64,000 nt of DNA from Acidimicrobiales bacterium (GTDB lineage: Bacteria; Actinomycetota; Acidimicrobiia; Acidimicrobiales; SKKL01), in the NCBI GenBank assembly GCA_034521975.1, contig JAXHLR010000003.1, positions 406,098 to 470,097 of the forward strand. The letters run 5' to 3'. Positions 17,224-25,710 of this stretch are shown here, piece after piece. The translations under genes and the position numbers were made by a program. Each line of letters opens with the position of its first letter. The first letter of the stretch is position 1. The notes below the pieces were generated by a model. It was given only the letters and a program-made list of their open reading frames with translations, made no database searches and was not told where the DNA came from.

Positions 17224-17526
17224 TCAGGTGACGCCGAAGGTCTCGAGGAGCCCCGTGATCTCCAGCACCCTCCGCACGCTCGAACCGGCGTTGCGGATCG
17301 TCAGCTCGCCGTCGCGGTCGACCACCTCTTGGCGGACGCGGAGCAGCTCGGAGATCGCCGAGGAGTCGATGAACCCGAGGTCGGAGGCGTCGATCACCAC
17401 CGAACGGGCGTCGTGGCCCGTCGCGCCGAGGACGGCTTTTCCCAGTTCCGAACAGTTGTGGGCGTCGAGCTCGCCTTCGATGGTCACGACCACTTGGGCG
17501 TCGTTCCGATCAACGTTGATGTTCAT
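17224..17526 (-). CDS. STAS-domain anti-anti-sigma factor (RsbV-like)
   Basis: The 100-residue protein is a single STAS domain. It starts MNINVDRNDAQVVVTIEGEL and has the phosphorylatable serine motif VIDASDLGFIDSSAISELLR, where RsbW-type kinases modify Ser. I chose ATG 17526, preceded by GGGGCAGG, over an upstream ATG with no core sequence. Unphosphorylated STAS protein binds the RsbW-like factor and frees sigma. It lies 750 bp from the anti-sigma gene it probably controls. Confidence 0.88.
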   Translation of the reverse strand: MNINVDRNDAQVVVTIEGELDAHNCSELGKAVLGATGHDARSVVIDASDLGFIDSSAISELLRVRQEVVDRDGELTIRNAGSSVRRVLEITGLLETFGVT

Positions 17527-17645
17527 CCTGCCCCGTTCGTTCGCTGTGACTCGTAGTGCACGATACCGGCCCTGACCACCGCTCGGTTTGACCGCCACGC
17601 TCCGGGGCAGGAGTCAGCTGTCCCGGAACCTCCCGACTCCCGGAA

Positions 17646-17666
17646 CCACGCGTTATCACCGCGTGG
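17646..17666. promoter_or_regulatory. Inverted repeat between divergent genes
   Basis: CCACGCG and CGCGTGG are perfect 7-bp arms around a seven-base spacer. They lie between the RsbV-like gene and the diguanylate cyclase. It could be an operator or a transcribed hairpin in the cyclase leader; neither is proven. Confidence 0.35.
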
Positions 17667-17780
17667 TCGTCGTTCGCGTCTAGCGTGATGAACGGCAGTT
17701 CGCCCCCGCCCTTCTGCGGCGTGCGAGGCTGTCCCGGATCCTGAACCGCTACGACCCCAGCCGGAGGAGAACGGTGCATC

Positions 17781-19550
17781 GTGAGCAGCTTCGCTGACGA
17801 CCCGAGCGCCATCCTCGACCGGTTGTCGGACCCAGTCGTCGTCGTCGATGACCGCATGGTCATCACCAGCGCCAACCAGGCCACCGCCGACCTCGTCGGT
17901 GCTGCTGGGCCTGGCGATCTCATCGGCCGTGTCGGCACCGAGTGGGTGCACGAACCCGACCGCGTCGACGCCGCCGAACGCTTGGCCACCGTCGCCGACG
18001 GCGAGGACCGGTCGCCGGTGTCGCTGCGGGTGGTCCGGTTCGATCAGTCGGTGGCGTGGGTCGAGGTCACCGGCGCCATCGTCTCCGCTCCGCTTGAACC
18101 GACCCGGGTGGCGCTCAGTCTCCGCAACGTCGACTGGCGACACGCGGCCGACCTCGATGCCGCGAGGGTGGTACAGCGGTCGCACTCGCTGGTCTCTGCC
18201 GCCCTCCTGCTCCAGGCCCTGCCTCCCGGTGGGCTGTCGGAGGCGCTCGAGACCGTCGTCGAGAGCGTCGGTTCGGCGGTGAGGGCCGATGTGGTCGCGG
18301 TCCACGAGGTGGTCCACGACGGTGGTTCCATGACGCTGCGGGCCCGGTGGGTGACGGGCCGGGCTGCAGAAGCGACCCGAAACCTGCCGGTCAGGAGCGT
18401 GGCGCTCGACCAGGTCCCCAACTGGGTCAACGCCCTCAACACCACCCGCTCGGCGGTCGAGGTCGTCGACGACCGCTTGGCGATCCAGGCCGAACTGACC
18501 CGTGTCGAGCCCGCCATCACCGAAGGTCTGACCCTGGCCCTCCAACCCGGCGAGCGGCTGCTCGGCGCGCTCACGGTGGGCACCGGTCCTGACCGCAGGT
18601 TGTCCAGCGACGAGCGCGACTACCTCGAACATGCGGCGGAGATCATCGGGGTGGCGTTCCAGCGCGAGCGCAGCGACCGGACCCTGGTCGAGAGCGAGGC
18701 GATGTTCCGGGACCTGTTCGAGAACAGCAGCGCCATCATGTACCTCATCGACCCGGTGAGCCTGCGCATCGTCGACGCCAACGAGGCGGCGACCAGCTTC
18801 TACGGCCACGAGCGGCGCGACATGGCAGGGATGGACCTGCACGAGCTGACCGTCCACAGCCGTGCCGAGCTCGCCGAGCTGGTGAGAGAGGCCCGCACCG
18901 GTGGGAGCACGACGATCATCGACGAGCAGCAGCTGCTGGCCGACGGCGATGTCCGCACCGTCGAGATCCACTCCACACCGATGAACCTGGGAAGCCGCCC
19001 CCTCGACCTGGCCATCGTCCAGGACGTCACCGACCAGCGCCGCGCCGTCGCCAGGTTGGAACGCCTCGCATCGACCGACGATCTCACCGGAGCACTCAAC
19101 CGGCGCCGCTTCCTCGAGGCCGTCCCCGAGGAGATCGAGCGCACTGCCCGCTATCGCCACGATCTCACGCTGTTGGTGCTCGACCTCGACCACTTCAAGT
19201 CCATCAACGACGAGTGGGGGCATCTGGCGGGCGACGCCGTGCTCGTGGAGTTCGCCCGGATCTGCTCGGGGTTCCTGCGCTCCTCGGATCGATTCGCCCG
19301 GATGGGGGGTGAGGAGTTCGCCCTGCTGTTGCCCGAGACCGGCCTCGACGAGGCAGCGCTGATCGCCGAACGCATCAGGGCGGCCACCGAGGCGATCGTC
19401 GTGGCCGAGGTCGAATGCTCTCCCGTGTGCACGGTCAGCATCGGCGCCGCCCAGTGGCGTGAGGGATGGGACGAGGATGATCTCTTCGCCGAGGCTGATC
19501 GCAAGCTCTACCGCGCCAAGCAGGCGGGGCGGAACCGTTCCGAGGTCTGA
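17781..19550 (+). CDS. PAS-GAF-PAS-GGDEF diguanylate cyclase
   Basis: The 589-residue protein has an N-terminal PAS domain (about 8-110), a GAF-like domain (about 140-300, with LLGALTVGTGPDRRLSSDER), a second PAS domain (about 308-425, with FRDLFENSSAIMYLIDP) and a C-terminal GGDEF domain (about 428-585). The active-site loop reads MGGEEFALLLPETG, a functional GGEEF form, and DLDHFKSINDEWGHLAGDAV holds the metal site. I see no RxxD inhibitory site before the loop. It has no transmembrane segment, so it senses a cytoplasmic signal and makes cyclic di-GMP from two GTP. An ABC transporter operon begins four bases downstream. Confidence 0.95.
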   Translation: MSSFADDPSAILDRLSDPVVVVDDRMVITSANQATADLVGAAGPGDLIGRVGTEWVHEPDRVDAAERLATVADGEDRSPVSLRVVRFDQSVAWVEVTGAIVSAPLEPTRVALSLRNVDWRHAADLDAARVVQRSHSLVSAALLLQALPPGGLSEALETVVESVGSAVRADVVAVHEVVHDGGSMTLRARWVTGRAAEATRNLPVRSVALDQVPNWVNALNTTRSAVEVVDDRLAIQAELTRVEPAITEGLTLALQPGERLLGALTVGTGPDRRLSSDERDYLEHAAEIIGVAFQRERSDRTLVESEAMFRDLFENSSAIMYLIDPVSLRIVDANEAATSFYGHERRDMAGMDLHELTVHSRAELAELVREARTGGSTTIIDEQQLLADGDVRTVEIHSTPMNLGSRPLDLAIVQDVTDQRRAVARLERLASTDDLTGALNRRRFLEAVPEEIERTARYRHDLTLLVLDLDHFKSINDEWGHLAGDAVLVEFARICSGFLRSSDRFARMGGEEFALLLPETGLDEAALIAERIRAATEAIVVAEVECSPVCTVSIGAAQWREGWDEDDLFAEADRKLYRAKQAGRNRSEV

Positions 19551-19554
19551 CCAG

Positions 19555-20301
19555 GTGGGCTCACCGCAGCCCCCGGTGCTCCACGTGGATGCCGCTACCC
19601 GCCGGTTCCCCGACGGCACCGTTGCGCTCGACCGGTTCGACCTCACCGTCGCGCGCTCCGAGCTGGTGTCGGTGGTCGGGCCGTCGGGCTGCGGAAAGAC
19701 CACCTTGCTGCGACTCTGTTCGGGGCTCGACGAGCCGAGCGAGGGCGCCGTCCAGCGGTGGGTCGATCAGGTGGCCCACGTGTTCCAGGAGCCGGCCCTG
19801 TTGCCGTGGCGCTCGGTGCTCGGCAACGTCGAGCTCGCTGGGGAGCTGGCCGGGGTGGACCGATCCAAGAGGCGGGCGACCGCACGGTGGGCGTTGGATG
19901 CGGTCGGGCTGGACGACGTCGAGCAGCTGCTTCCCTCGCAGATGTCGGTGGGCATGCGGATGCGTGCCTCGTTGGCGCAGTCGCTCACCTCTGCTGCCGG
20001 ACTGTTCCTGTTGGACGAGCCCTTCGCCGCGGTCGACGAGATCACCAGGGGCAAGCTCCAGGATCTGTGGTCGGGCCTGTTCGCCGAGCTGGGGGTTGCC
20101 GGTGTGTTCGTCACCCACTCGATCCCCGAAGCGGTCTACCTCGGCACCAGAGTTCTCGTCCTCTCAGTCCGCCCGGCGCGGGTGGCGGCCGAGATCGAGG
20201 TCCCCTGGACCCATCCCCGGGATCCCGAGCTTCGCTTCGACCCGGCGTTCGCGCAGCTCTGCGGGCAGGTCCACCAAGCGCTCGAAACGGGGGCCCGATG
20301 A
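19555..20301 (+). CDS. ABC transporter ATP-binding protein (NitT/TauT type)
   Basis: The 248-residue ATPase starts at GTG 19555. Walker A is VGPSGCGKTTLLRLCSGLDE, the Q loop lies in AHVFQEPALLPWRSV and Walker B is LFLLDEPFAAVDEI. The switch His is in GVFVTHSIPEAVYLG. The signature segment reads SQMSVGMRMRASLAQSL where LSGGQ is expected, a divergent form. It is fused by overlap to the permease gene (ATGA). The three-gene operon imports an unknown small organic solute. Confidence 0.9.
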   Translation: MGSPQPPVLHVDAATRRFPDGTVALDRFDLTVARSELVSVVGPSGCGKTTLLRLCSGLDEPSEGAVQRWVDQVAHVFQEPALLPWRSVLGNVELAGELAGVDRSKRRATARWALDAVGLDDVEQLLPSQMSVGMRMRASLAQSLTSAAGLFLLDEPFAAVDEITRGKLQDLWSGLFAELGVAGVFVTHSIPEAVYLGTRVLVLSVRPARVAAEIEVPWTHPRDPELRFDPAFAQLCGQVHQALETGAR

Positions 20302-21110
20302 GCCGCCGTTCGATTCGGGAGCTCCGGACGGTGCCACCTCTCGGGGTGCTGGTCGGCGTCATCGGCCTCTGGTACACCATCACCTATCTGGTACTCGAGC
20401 CCCACCGACGGTTCCTGCTCCGGGCGCCGCACGAGGTGGTGGCCGTGGGGTTCGCCGACCGGGACAACCTCTCCGAGATCATCGAGGGAGCGTGGTTGAC
20501 CGCTCAGGTCGCGGCGCTCGGCCTCGTTCTCGCCGTGGCCATCGGCGTCGGGGTGGCAGTGCTGATGAGTCGCGCCCCCTGGGTCGAGCGCTCGCTCTAT
20601 CCCTACGCCGTGGCCCTCCAAGCGGTTCCGATCCTGGCCATCGTTCCCCTCATCGCCTTGTGGTTCGGATACGGCTTCGGTGCACGCGTCGTGGTCTGTG
20701 TGATCATCTCGCTGTTCCCGATCATCGCCAACACCCTCTTCGGCCTGCTGTCGGTGCCCCCGCCGCTGCACGATCTGTTCTCGCTCCACCGGGCTTCGCC
20801 GCGGGATCGTCTCTGGAAGCTGCAGTTGCCCCACGCGTTGCCATCGTTCTTCGTCGGGGTGCGGATCTCGTCGGGGTTGTCGGTGGTTGGCGCCATCGTC
20901 GGCGACTTCTTCTTCCGCCAGGGACCGCCAGGGTTGGGCCAGCTGATCGATCGGTACGGAGCACGGCTTCGCAGCGAGGAGCTGATCGCGGCCATCATCG
21001 TGGCGTCGCTGCTCGGTGTCGCTGCCTTCTGGCTCGCGGGCTGGGTCCAGCGTCGGGTGGTGGGACACTGGCACCACGAGTTCCGTCCCGTCGACCCAAG
21101 CCTTCGATGA
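20298..21110 (+). CDS. ABC transporter permease (BPD_transp_1)
   Basis: The 270-residue membrane protein starts MSRRSIRELRTVPPLGVLVG. It has about six hydrophobic helices, including LIVALWFGYGF-type segments (ILAIVPLIALWFGYGFGARV) and ISSGLSVVGAIVGDFFFRQG. The cytoplasmic EAA-like loop is in HRASPRDRLWKLQLPHALPS, which contacts the ATPase. It overlaps the ATPase gene and the binding-protein gene by four bases each, so the operon is translationally coupled. Confidence 0.9.
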   Translation: MSRRSIRELRTVPPLGVLVGVIGLWYTITYLVLEPHRRFLLRAPHEVVAVGFADRDNLSEIIEGAWLTAQVAALGLVLAVAIGVGVAVLMSRAPWVERSLYPYAVALQAVPILAIVPLIALWFGYGFGARVVVCVIISLFPIIANTLFGLLSVPPPLHDLFSLHRASPRDRLWKLQLPHALPSFFVGVRISSGLSVVGAIVGDFFFRQGPPGLGQLIDRYGARLRSEELIAAIIVASLLGVAAFWLAGWVQRRVVGHWHHEFRPVDPSLR

Positions 21111-22261
21111 ACCTGCCCCCATCCGTCTCTTGGCACCTCTTGCGTCTGACCGCCCTGGGAGTGCTGGCCGTCCTCGCCCTCGTGGCCGTGGGCTGCACCG
21201 ACGACGATCCGTCACCGTCCGATCGAGCCGAGGGGCCGCTCACGGGCATCTGTCCCGACCCGCTGGTGATCCAGACCGACTGGTACCCCGAAGCCGAGCA
21301 CGGCTCGGTCTACCACCTGCTCGACCGCGACCACCTCCGGATCGAGACCGACACCATGAGGGTGACCGCACCGATGGTCTCCGGCGGCGAGCCCATGGGA
21401 GTCGACCTCCAGGTCCGGGTCGGTGGCCCGGCCATCGGTTTCCAGCAGGTCGCCGCCCAGATGCACGCCGATCGAGACGTCGTTCTCGGCTTCGTCGGCA
21501 CCGATGAGGCGATCCAGACCAACAGCCGGTTCCCCACGGTTGCCGTCGTCGCCCCGCTCGAGATCAGCCCGCAGATGATCATGTGGGACCCCGAGACCTA
21601 TGACGTCGACACCATCGCGGAGCTTCCCGACGACACGGTGGTCAACGTGTTCGGACCCGATGCCTACCTCGATCACCTGGTCGGCAGCGGCATCGTCGAT
21701 CGCGATCAGCTCGACGGCGGCTACACCGGCACACCGGCTCGGTTCGTCGCCGCCGACGGCACGATCGCTCAACAGGGGTTCGCCACCGCTGAGCCCTACA
21801 GCTACGAGCGCCTCATCGACGAGTGGGGGCGCCCGGTGCGCTTCCAGCTCATCCACGACACCGGCTGGGAGGTCTATGCCCAGGCTCTGGCGGCACGACC
21901 AGACGCGATCGAGGACCACGCCGACTGCCTCGAACAGCTGGTGCCCGCCATCCAGCAGGCCATCGTCGACTACGCCACCGAGCCCTCGGCCACCAACGCG
22001 GTCATCTCCGATCTCGCCGACCGCTACGACGATGGTTGGGTCTACGAGGAAGAGCTGGCCGACTGGTCGGTCGACCAGCAGCGGTCGCTCGGCATCGTCG
22101 GCAACGGGCCCGACGACACCGTGGGCGACTTCGACCTCGAGCGGGTGCAGGGGGTGCTCGACACCGCCGTGCCGGTGATGGAGATCGGTCACGACCTCAC
22201 GCCGGAGGACCTGGTCACCAACCGCTTCATCGACCCCGGCATCGGGTTGCCGTCGGGCTGA
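21107..22261 (+). CDS. ABC transporter substrate-binding lipoprotein (NMT1/THI5-like)
   Basis: This 384-residue protein has a lipoprotein signal peptide ending LALVAVGCTDDD, with Cys as the lipidation site. The mature part begins ICPDPLVIQTDWYPEAEHGS and then follows the two-lobe NMT1-type plan, with IAQQGFATAEPYSYERLIDE. The motif QTDWYPEAEHG with a following Tyr resembles binding proteins for thiamine precursors and other ring compounds, but substrate is not assigned. It overlaps the permease gene by four bases. Confidence 0.85.
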   Translation: MNLPPSVSWHLLRLTALGVLAVLALVAVGCTDDDPSPSDRAEGPLTGICPDPLVIQTDWYPEAEHGSVYHLLDRDHLRIETDTMRVTAPMVSGGEPMGVDLQVRVGGPAIGFQQVAAQMHADRDVVLGFVGTDEAIQTNSRFPTVAVVAPLEISPQMIMWDPETYDVDTIAELPDDTVVNVFGPDAYLDHLVGSGIVDRDQLDGGYTGTPARFVAADGTIAQQGFATAEPYSYERLIDEWGRPVRFQLIHDTGWEVYAQALAARPDAIEDHADCLEQLVPAIQQAIVDYATEPSATNAVISDLADRYDDGWVYEEELADWSVDQQRSLGIVGNGPDDTVGDFDLERVQGVLDTAVPVMEIGHDLTPEDLVTNRFIDPGIGLPSG

Positions 22262-22275
22262 GCCGCGAGCAGGGG

Positions 22276-22974
22276 TCAGCGTCGGTGTTCGAGGCTGGCG
22301 TGCACGGCCCGGGCGCGGGGGATGAAGTCGGGGAGCGCATGGATGAGCGCGACCCGTTCGTAGTCGCGGCGAGGCGCCACCAGGTGAGCGGTGGCACCGA
22401 GGGCGAACGAGCGTCGCTCCGCCTCGGGCGACGCGGTCTCGGCCAGAACGATCACCGGCAGCGAGTCGAACCGGGTGTCGCTGCGGAGGATCTCGAGCAG
22501 CCGGTGGGCCTCGGGCATGTCGACCCCGACGACCGCGACATCGGGCATCGGCCGCCGAAGGAGCGCGCCGGTGCTGCGCTCGAGGCGGGAGAGCGCCTCG
22601 TCGACCCCGTCGGCCGGCTCGACCGCGACGTCGAGCACGCTCTCGATCGCGGCGCGGGTGAAGGCATCGGCCCGGTCGGTGTCGGACTCGACCAGCAGGA
22701 CCCGCAGGTGACGCCCGTAGGAGAGCCGGGTGACCCGCCAGGCCTCGGGCACATCGTCGGCAGCCTCGTCGGCGAGGGGGTCGGCGGAGACCAACTCGTG
22801 GTCGCCCGGATCGGATGGGTCGGCGGGGTGGCTGCCGTTGGATGCCGCGGCATCGACCGGGGCCAAGGGGTCAGCGCCATCGAGGTCGGGAAGATCTGGT
22901 ACGTCGAGCGCGTCGACGAAGGACTCGTCGGTCCCTGCCATCGCGTGGTCGCGCTCGCTGTCCATGTCCAGCAT
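22276..22974 (-). CDS. Response-regulator-like receiver protein
   Basis: This protein of about 232 residues has a disordered acidic N-terminus (about 1-85) and one receiver-like domain (about 90-205) with LRVLLVESDTDRADAFTRAA, DVAVVGVDMPEAHRLLEILR and LPVIVLAETASPEAERRSFA. The phospho-acceptor would be the Asp in GVDMPEA. The first strand has ES-D in place of the usual DD pair, so phosphorylation is not certain. No output domain follows. I chose ATG 22974; ATG 22965 is also possible. It converges with the ABC operon. Confidence 0.65.
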   Translation of the reverse strand: MLDMDSERDHAMAGTDESFVDALDVPDLPDLDGADPLAPVDAAASNGSHPADPSDPGDHELVSADPLADEAADDVPEAWRVTRLSYGRHLRVLLVESDTDRADAFTRAAIESVLDVAVEPADGVDEALSRLERSTGALLRRPMPDVAVVGVDMPEAHRLLEILRSDTRFDSLPVIVLAETASPEAERRSFALGATAHLVAPRRDYERVALIHALPDFIPRARAVHASLEHRR

Positions 22975-23118
22975 CCTCCGGTTCGCCCCGTACTGCGTAC
23001 ATCGGTCAGTGGGTGGGGTCAGTTGAGGAATGAGGTGGTCCGAACGACCCGGGTTCGGTTGAGGCGCCACTCTAGGCCGTTTGGCCTATGCCGTGCACGG
23101 AACGGGTGCCGGACGCGG

Positions 23119-23149
23119 TCCACCCCCGGCCGATGGCCGGGGGTGGACT
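23119..23149. terminator. Strong hairpin after tRNA-Ser(GCT)
   Basis: GTCCACCCCCGGCC and GGCCGGGGGTGGAC form a perfect 14-bp stem with a three-base loop. It lies just beyond the 3' end of the minus-strand tRNA gene. It lacks a T tract but is probably a terminator or processing signal. Confidence 0.55.
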
Positions 23150-23154
23150 CGGAG

Positions 23155-23245
23155 CGGAGAGGGTGGGATTCGAACCCACGGCCAGGGTTACCCCCAGCAC
23201 CTCCTTAGCAGGGAGGCCCGTTCGACCAGACTCCGGCACCTCTCC
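23155..23245 (-). tRNA. tRNA-Ser(GCT)
   Basis: The minus strand folds as a class II tRNA of 91 bases. Acceptor GGAGAGG pairs with CCTCTCC, the anticodon loop CTGCTAA gives GCT, a long variable arm (GTGCTGGGGGTAACCCTGGC) follows, and the T arm is GTGGGTTCGAATCCCAC. It reads AGC and AGU codons. CCA is not encoded. Confidence 0.93.
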
Positions 23246-23287
23246 GTGTGACTCGTCGATGCTAGTGCAGCAGCGCCGAGATGCGAG

Positions 23288-23372
23288 CGGAGGGAGGGGG
23301 ATTCGAACCCCCGGAGGGTTGCCCCTCAACGGTTTTCAAGACCGTCGCAATCGTCCACTCTGCCATCCCTCC
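23288..23372 (-). tRNA. tRNA-Ser(TGA)
   Basis: The minus strand folds as a class II tRNA of 85 bases. Acceptor GGAGGGA pairs with TCCCTCC, the anticodon loop CTTGAAA gives TGA, and a variable arm (GAGGGGCAACCCTC) precedes the T arm GGGGGTTCGAATCCCCC. It reads UCA and, by wobble, other UCN codons. It lies 42 bp upstream of tRNA-Ser(GCT) on the same strand. Confidence 0.93.
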
Positions 23373-23434
23373 AAGACCACAAAAACCAGGTCAGAACACC
23401 TTTCCGGCGACGAATTGTTTCTGACAGCTGGGGG

Positions 23435-23456
23435 CTGCCACCGTCGCTGCCACCGT
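23435..23456. repeat. Paired CTGCCACCGT repeats beside integrase remnant
   Basis: CTGCCACCGT occurs at 23435-23444 and 23447-23456, a 12-bp period. The same pair with an 11-bp period occurs at 25596-25616. Both resemble the tandem TGCCA repeat beside the first integrase (10899-10920). They may be recombinase-binding arms at the two ends of a small inserted segment. This is inference. Confidence 0.4.
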
Positions 23457-23484
23457 GTCACTGTCTGGACGTCGGATCGAGGCC

Positions 23485-23865
23485 ATGGCAGGCACGATAC
23501 GCGAACGCGGACCCGGTCAGTGGCAGCTACAGGTCTATGTCGACGGGCGACGACGCGCCCGCACCATCCGCGGCACCAAACGTGACGCCCAGCGAGCCCT
23601 CCCCGAGTTCATCGTCGAATGCCGCAACCAGGCCGGGTCCACACTCGACGACACGACCACCGTCGCCGAGGTCCTCGAACGCTGGCAACACACCAAAGCC
23701 TCGACCGGGCACCCTCCACCGCCGGAGAGACCCGCCGGCGAATCGGCCGCGACATCACCCCAGCGAGGTATGAACGAGCGCGCTGCTTGCCGTCCAGGTG
23801 CACACGTCGCAACGTCGCCATGGCGGTGCGGCGCCGATCACATCGAACGGCGCTTCGCCCTGTGA
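23485..23865 (+). pseudogene. Tyrosine integrase N-terminal remnant
   Basis: The first 75 or so residues (MAGTIRERGPGQWQLQVYVD, then TTVAEVLERWQHTKAST) match the arm-binding and start of the core-binding domain of actinophage-type integrases. The frame then shifts near 23710; the continuation STAGETRRRIGRDITPAR is in another frame. Homology ends near 23770. The catalytic domain is absent. It lies about 110 bp from the 5' end of tRNA-Ser(TGA), so it marks an old insertion rather than a live element. Confidence 0.7.
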
Positions 23866-23940
23866 CCCGTCGACAGGATCCTGGTCGGTAAGTTTGATGG
23901 CTTCGCTCATTCAGTTGGCGTTGGTGCCGACCGGCACAGT

Positions 23941-25146
23941 GTGAACCCCCCAACGCCCCCCGACTCGGTGGGCGGGCAAGGTGGCTCGATCAGGAGTCAC
24001 CTGCTGGAATCCACCGCGCAACGCGCCACCCTGACAGGGGTGACCCTCGTCGCGCTCATGGTGCTGCTCGCATGGATCGTCTGCTACGGGGCCGGTGGCT
24101 CCCAAACCGTGGCCCCCCACATCTTCTATGTGCCGGTGATCCTCGCCGCCGTCCGCTTCGGTCCCTGGGGCGCCCTCGCCGCGGGCCTGGCTGCAGGGTT
24201 CGCCGCGGGGCCCCTACTACCTCTCGACGTCGCTGCCGGCACCAGCCAAGAACCGCTCAACTGGGGGCTGCGGGCAGGTGCGTTCATCCTCATTGGCGAA
24301 CTGGCCGCGTTCCTGACGATCCACTCACGACCGTCGATTCGCGGCCAGATAGCCAAGACCGTCATGCGCCGCGACCTTCGACACGCGCTCGATGCCCGCC
24401 ACCTTCATGTCCAGTACCAACCGATCGTGGATCTCTCCACTCGCCGCATCGTCGGCGCCGAAGCCCTGGTGCGCTGGACCGATCCCGATCGAGGACCCAG
24501 GTACCCCGACGAGTTCATCCCCCTTATCGAAGACGCCGGGCTCGCGCACCTGGTGTCGGACTTCATGCTCGACGAGGTCAGCCACCAACTCCGCGAGTGG
24601 CGCTCCATCGGTCTGATCGACGCCGACACCGGATTCAAGCTGGCGATCAACGTGTCTGGCACAGAGCTGCAAGGTGACCGGCTCGAGAACAAGGTTCGCG
24701 ACACCGTGATCGGCTCCCGGATCCCGGCCGCGTGGATCCACCTCGAGGTCACCGAGACCGCCCTCATCGACGACCTGGACGTCGCGGTGCGTGGCCTGCA
24801 GCGCCTCCGCGGTGTCGGCGTGCGACTCGCGATCGACGACTTCGGAACCGGGGAGTCGTCGCTGCGCTACCTTCACAGGTTCCCGGTCAACACCGTCAAG
24901 ATCGACCGATCGTTCATCACCGCGCTGGTCGACGATGAACGTGGCCGATCCATCGTCGCTGCGGTCGTCTCCCTCGCCTCTGACATGGGTCTGGTCACCA
25001 TCGCCGAAGGCGTCGAGACCCACGCCCACGCGCAGATCCTCGCCGAGCTCGGCTGCGACATGGCCCAGGGTTATCACTTCAACCGACCACTGCCTCCAGC
25101 AGAGTTCGAACGGCAGCTCCGCGGCCGGACCACTCGCCGCACCTGA
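23941..25146 (+). CDS. Membrane-anchored EAL-domain c-di-GMP phosphodiesterase
   Basis: The 401-residue protein starts at GTG 23941. Hydrophobic helices span about residues 28-125 (LTGVTLVALMVLLAWIVCYG, IFYVPVILAAVRFGPWGALA), forming an N-terminal membrane domain. The EAL domain (about 150-395) keeps the catalytic set: GAEALVRWTDP, LAINVSG, HLEVTETAL, AIDDFGTGESSLRYL, TVKIDRSF and IAEGVET. It should hydrolyse cyclic di-GMP to pGpG. With the GGDEF protein at 17,781 and PilZ at 11,101 it gives maker, breaker and receptor within 14 kb. Confidence 0.93.
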   Translation: MNPPTPPDSVGGQGGSIRSHLLESTAQRATLTGVTLVALMVLLAWIVCYGAGGSQTVAPHIFYVPVILAAVRFGPWGALAAGLAAGFAAGPLLPLDVAAGTSQEPLNWGLRAGAFILIGELAAFLTIHSRPSIRGQIAKTVMRRDLRHALDARHLHVQYQPIVDLSTRRIVGAEALVRWTDPDRGPRYPDEFIPLIEDAGLAHLVSDFMLDEVSHQLREWRSIGLIDADTGFKLAINVSGTELQGDRLENKVRDTVIGSRIPAAWIHLEVTETALIDDLDVAVRGLQRLRGVGVRLAIDDFGTGESSLRYLHRFPVNTVKIDRSFITALVDDERGRSIVAAVVSLASDMGLVTIAEGVETHAHAQILAELGCDMAQGYHFNRPLPPAEFERQLRGRTTRRT

Positions 25147-25167
25147 CCAGCGAACCTCTGAAGAGAT

Positions 25168-25602
25168 CTAGAACGGCTGCGGCTCTGTCGGTGCCGGTGC
25201 TCGACCGCCGATAGCGGCTGCCAGCAGCGCGACCCCGGCAGCCAAGGCGAGCCAGGCGCCCGCGCCTGCTCGATGCAGATCGGCGAACTCGTTCGACTGC
25301 TCGACGGCGAGGTTGAAGCCGTGATACCCGGCGATCGCTGCCATCGCCCCACTGGCCCGCATGGCGCCAACCGCACGAGTGTTGTCGACCGGTTCGACCT
25401 TCTGGATCAAGGGGAACAACAAGAATGTGGCGATCGCCAGGCATCCGGCTGCGAACCTCCCGTCGTCAATCTCGATGCCCGAGAGCTCGACCCGGCCGAA
25501 GGCGAGCACCACCCGCCAGGGCAGGAACAGCGATACGACTCCGCCCACAGCGCCGCCGATCGCCGCCCAGCTCCACCACGGCCGATCGTTCACCTCTGCC
25601 AC
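25168..25602 (-). CDS. Four-helix membrane protein, unknown function
   Basis: The 144-residue protein has four predicted membrane helices, in WSWAAIGGAVGGVVSLFLPW, GRFAAGCLAIATFLLFPLI, GAMRASGAMAAIAGYHGFNL and AWLALAAGVALLAAAIGG. The pattern of small integral proteins with a loop after LPW occurs in many actinobacterial hypotheticals. I chose GTG 25602, which sits within the CTGCCACCGT repeat pair; upstream in-frame codons extend to 25665 without protein-like sequence. It converges with the EAL gene. Confidence 0.55.
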   Translation of the reverse strand: MAEVNDRPWWSWAAIGGAVGGVVSLFLPWRVVLAFGRVELSGIEIDDGRFAAGCLAIATFLLFPLIQKVEPVDNTRAVGAMRASGAMAAIAGYHGFNLAVEQSNEFADLHRAGAGAWLALAAGVALLAAAIGGRAPAPTEPQPF

Positions 25603-25616
25603 CGTTCTGCCACCGT
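25596..25616. repeat. Second pair of CTGCCACCGT repeats
   Basis: CTGCCACCGT lies at 25596-25605 and 25607-25616. Together with 23435-23456 it brackets the integrase remnant, the EAL gene and the small membrane protein gene. It could be the far end of an insertion, or a chance similarity in GC-rich DNA. Confidence 0.35.
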
Positions 25617-25710
25617 CATGGCCTCTGGTCCTGTCAGACCGGGTCGAGGCGCGCAGCGCGACCACCGAGAACTCGGGGGAGCAGCGAGACGGTCCCGTCC
25701 GATCCGGTGG

